This document shows, piece by piece, positions 4,601-5,402 of a stretch of DNA of 5,402 nucleotides. Position numbers and translations under genes: made by a program. The stretch lies in assembly GCA_001800015.1 (NCBI GenBank), contig MGUO01000089.1, positions 1 through 5,402 of the forward strand, read 5' to 3'. Source of the DNA: Elusimicrobia bacterium RIFCSPHIGHO2_02_FULL_57_9. GTDB taxonomy: Bacteria; Elusimicrobiota; Elusimicrobia; UBA1565; UBA9628. The first letter of the stretch is position 1; the number at the start of each line of letters is the position of its first letter. The notes beneath the pieces are model-generated. The model was not told the origin of the DNA. It was given only the letters and a program-made list of their open reading frames with translations, and ran no database searches.

Positions 4601-5029
4601 TTACCGCGGAGGAGGCCTGAGCTTTTTGATGTCGGGCGGGTAGGTTTCCAGATAATGATGCAGGGCCGTGAGCAGGACGTGTATTTGAACGGGTTTGGAG
4701 ATGAATTCAAGCACGTTGGCTTCTTGTCGGATCATTTGTACCGTGGAATCGTTGATGTGGCTGGCCGTGATCATGACTACCGGAATTTTCCTAGTCTCTG
4801 CCGCCTGCAGCTGCCGTAAAACCTCATAGCCTCCTTGTCCCGGCATCATCAAATCCGCGATGATCAAGTCCGGCGGGTTTTCGCCGACTTTTTTGAGCGT
4901 TTCTTCCCCGTTTTTGGCGCAGACGACCTTGAAGCCTTCGCTGGAGACCACCGTCTCCAGAAAACTGAGAACATCCGCGTCATCATCCGCGATCAAGATC
5001 AATTTGTCTTTGGGGTTGGCTAATTCCAT
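4601..5029 (-). CDS. Single-domain response regulator (CheY-like receiver)
   Basis: A 142-residue protein that is essentially one receiver domain. It has the acidic cluster D15-D16-D17 (LIADDDADV), phosphoacceptor D59 (LIIADLMMPG), T88 (VVMITAS) and the lysine of SKP (K112), all at the usual spacing. The signalling chemistry therefore looks intact. No DNA-binding or enzymatic output domain follows. Only a proline-rich tail (YLETYPPDIKKLRPPPR) extends past the domain, so it probably acts by protein contact or within a phosphorelay. No histidine kinase is in the window, so the partner is unknown. The start is well set: AAGGAG lies 4 nt before the ATG at 5029. It follows the VOC gene by 12 nt on the same strand, so it is probably the second gene of a unit. 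Confidence 0.92.
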   Translation of the reverse strand: MELANPKDKLILIADDDADVLSFLETVVSSEGFKVVCAKNGEETLKKVGENPPDLIIADLMMPGQGGYEVLRQLQAAETRKIPVVMITASHINDSTVQMIRQEANVLEFISKPVQIHVLLTALHHYLETYPPDIKKLRPPPR

Positions 5030-5033
5030 AATT

Positions 5034-5039
5034 CTCCTT
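5034..5039 (-). promoter_or_regulatory. Shine-Dalgarno site of the response regulator
   Basis: AAGGAG on the minus strand, with a 4-nt spacer to the ATG at 5029. It lies in the 12-nt gap after the VOC gene stop, as expected for a downstream gene of an operon. Confidence 0.75.
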
Positions 5040-5041
5040 AT

Positions 5042-5402
5042 CTAGCCGGCGATAGGCGGATGATAGATAAACTGGATGGTGTTGCCTTCAGGGTCGTTCA
5101 CATAAAAGGAGCGCGCTCCGTCGCGGTGGGTTTTCGGCGCTTTTTGCAGGCTGACGCCGCGTGATTGCAAATGCGCGGCCCAAACGTCCACGTCCTGGGC
5201 GGTTTTAAGCGCGATGCCAAAATGATCCAGGCTTCCCCCGGGAGAGACCGAGGCTTTATGCAGGGCCAGATTATCTTTATCCCGGATTAAATAGACGTTA
5301 TCCGAATCCGGCCGCCATTCAACCCGGTAGCCGAGAATTCCCGCGTAAAATTTTTCGGCCTTTTCCATGTCCGCCACTTTAAGCGCCATGTGGCGTATTC
5401 CG
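5042..5402 (-). CDS. Glyoxalase/VOC-superfamily protein, 5' end outside window
   Basis: A vicinal-oxygen-chelate (glyoxalase/bleomycin-resistance/dioxygenase) domain of about 120 residues, entering from the right edge. The frame stays open upstream of the first ATG (5389) and reads GIRH before MALKVADMEKAEKFY. Family members begin with '...I-x-H-V-A-L-x-V', so the true start is beyond the window and that ATG is internal. Visible features are the first metal-type histidine of GIRH, LDHFGIAL with a second histidine, and the closing DPEGNTIQF. The usual final metal ligand in that motif is glutamate (IEL/IEF); here it is glutamine. Members include lyases, isomerases, dioxygenases and thiol transferases, and the sequence does not say which. 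It lies 12 nt upstream of the response-regulator gene. Confidence 0.85.
   Translation of the reverse strand, partial: GIRHMALKVADMEKAEKFYAGILGYRVEWRPDSDNVYLIRDKDNLALHKASVSPGGSLDHFGIALKTAQDVDVWAAHLQSRGVSLQKAPKTHRDGARSFYVNDPEGNTIQFIYHPPIAG

Noticed and set aside
4475..4819. 114-codon rightward open frame
   Set aside because: It lies antisense to the response regulator, whose motifs are clear, and its protein resembles no family.

Overview
This is a GC-rich chromosomal stretch of an apparently free-living Gram-negative-type bacterium. The case for that is a polysaccharide flippase, an exported HEAT-type protein with a lipobox, and a murein-peptide-type dipeptide epimerase. I cannot place the phylum from sequence alone. 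The gene style (a stand-alone HNH protein, an exported HEAT-type protein, short AT-rich intergenic gaps) is compatible with lineages such as Elusimicrobiota, Acidobacteriota or deltaproteobacterial groups, but that is a guess. There is no phage, transposase, CRISPR or toxin-antitoxin signature.

Layout, left to right. (1) A leftward flippase gene cut by the left edge (1-261). (2) A rightward two-gene unit: a CxxC-type HNH endonuclease (342-941) and a calcineurin-like metallophosphoesterase (964-1860), with a likely hairpin terminator (1892-1911) lying antisense inside the next gene. (3) A leftward dipeptide epimerase of the enolase superfamily (1857-2909), whose stop codon overlaps that of the phosphoesterase. 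(4) A rightward pair: an exported or lipoprotein HEAT-repeat protein (2951-4027) and an 11-nt-overlapping gene for a 62-residue two-helix membrane protein (4017-4205). (5) A leftward tRNA-Arg(UCU) (4258-4329) with a near-consensus promoter. (6) A 271-bp repeat-rich non-coding stretch (4330-4600). (7) A leftward unit: a glyoxalase/VOC protein cut by the right edge (5042-5402), then a single-domain response regulator (4601-5029).

The most coherent signal is in how genes start. Four genes that appear to be first in their transcripts (flippase, HNH, epimerase, HEAT protein) have no Shine-Dalgarno sequence. Each carries a -10-like hexamer, three of them with an extended TGn, ending 8 or 9 nt before the ATG, which predicts transcripts starting 2-3 nt before the start codon. 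Two downstream genes (phosphoesterase, response regulator) instead have strong GGAGG/AAGGAG sites. This points to leaderless translation for first genes and Shine-Dalgarno initiation inside operons.

Functionally, most genes look like ordinary housekeeping or accessory functions. The less explained parts are the HNH/phosphoesterase pairing, the HEAT-protein/small-membrane-protein pair, and the structured repeats between the tRNA and the response regulator. I found no clear evidence for a previously undescribed multi-gene system.
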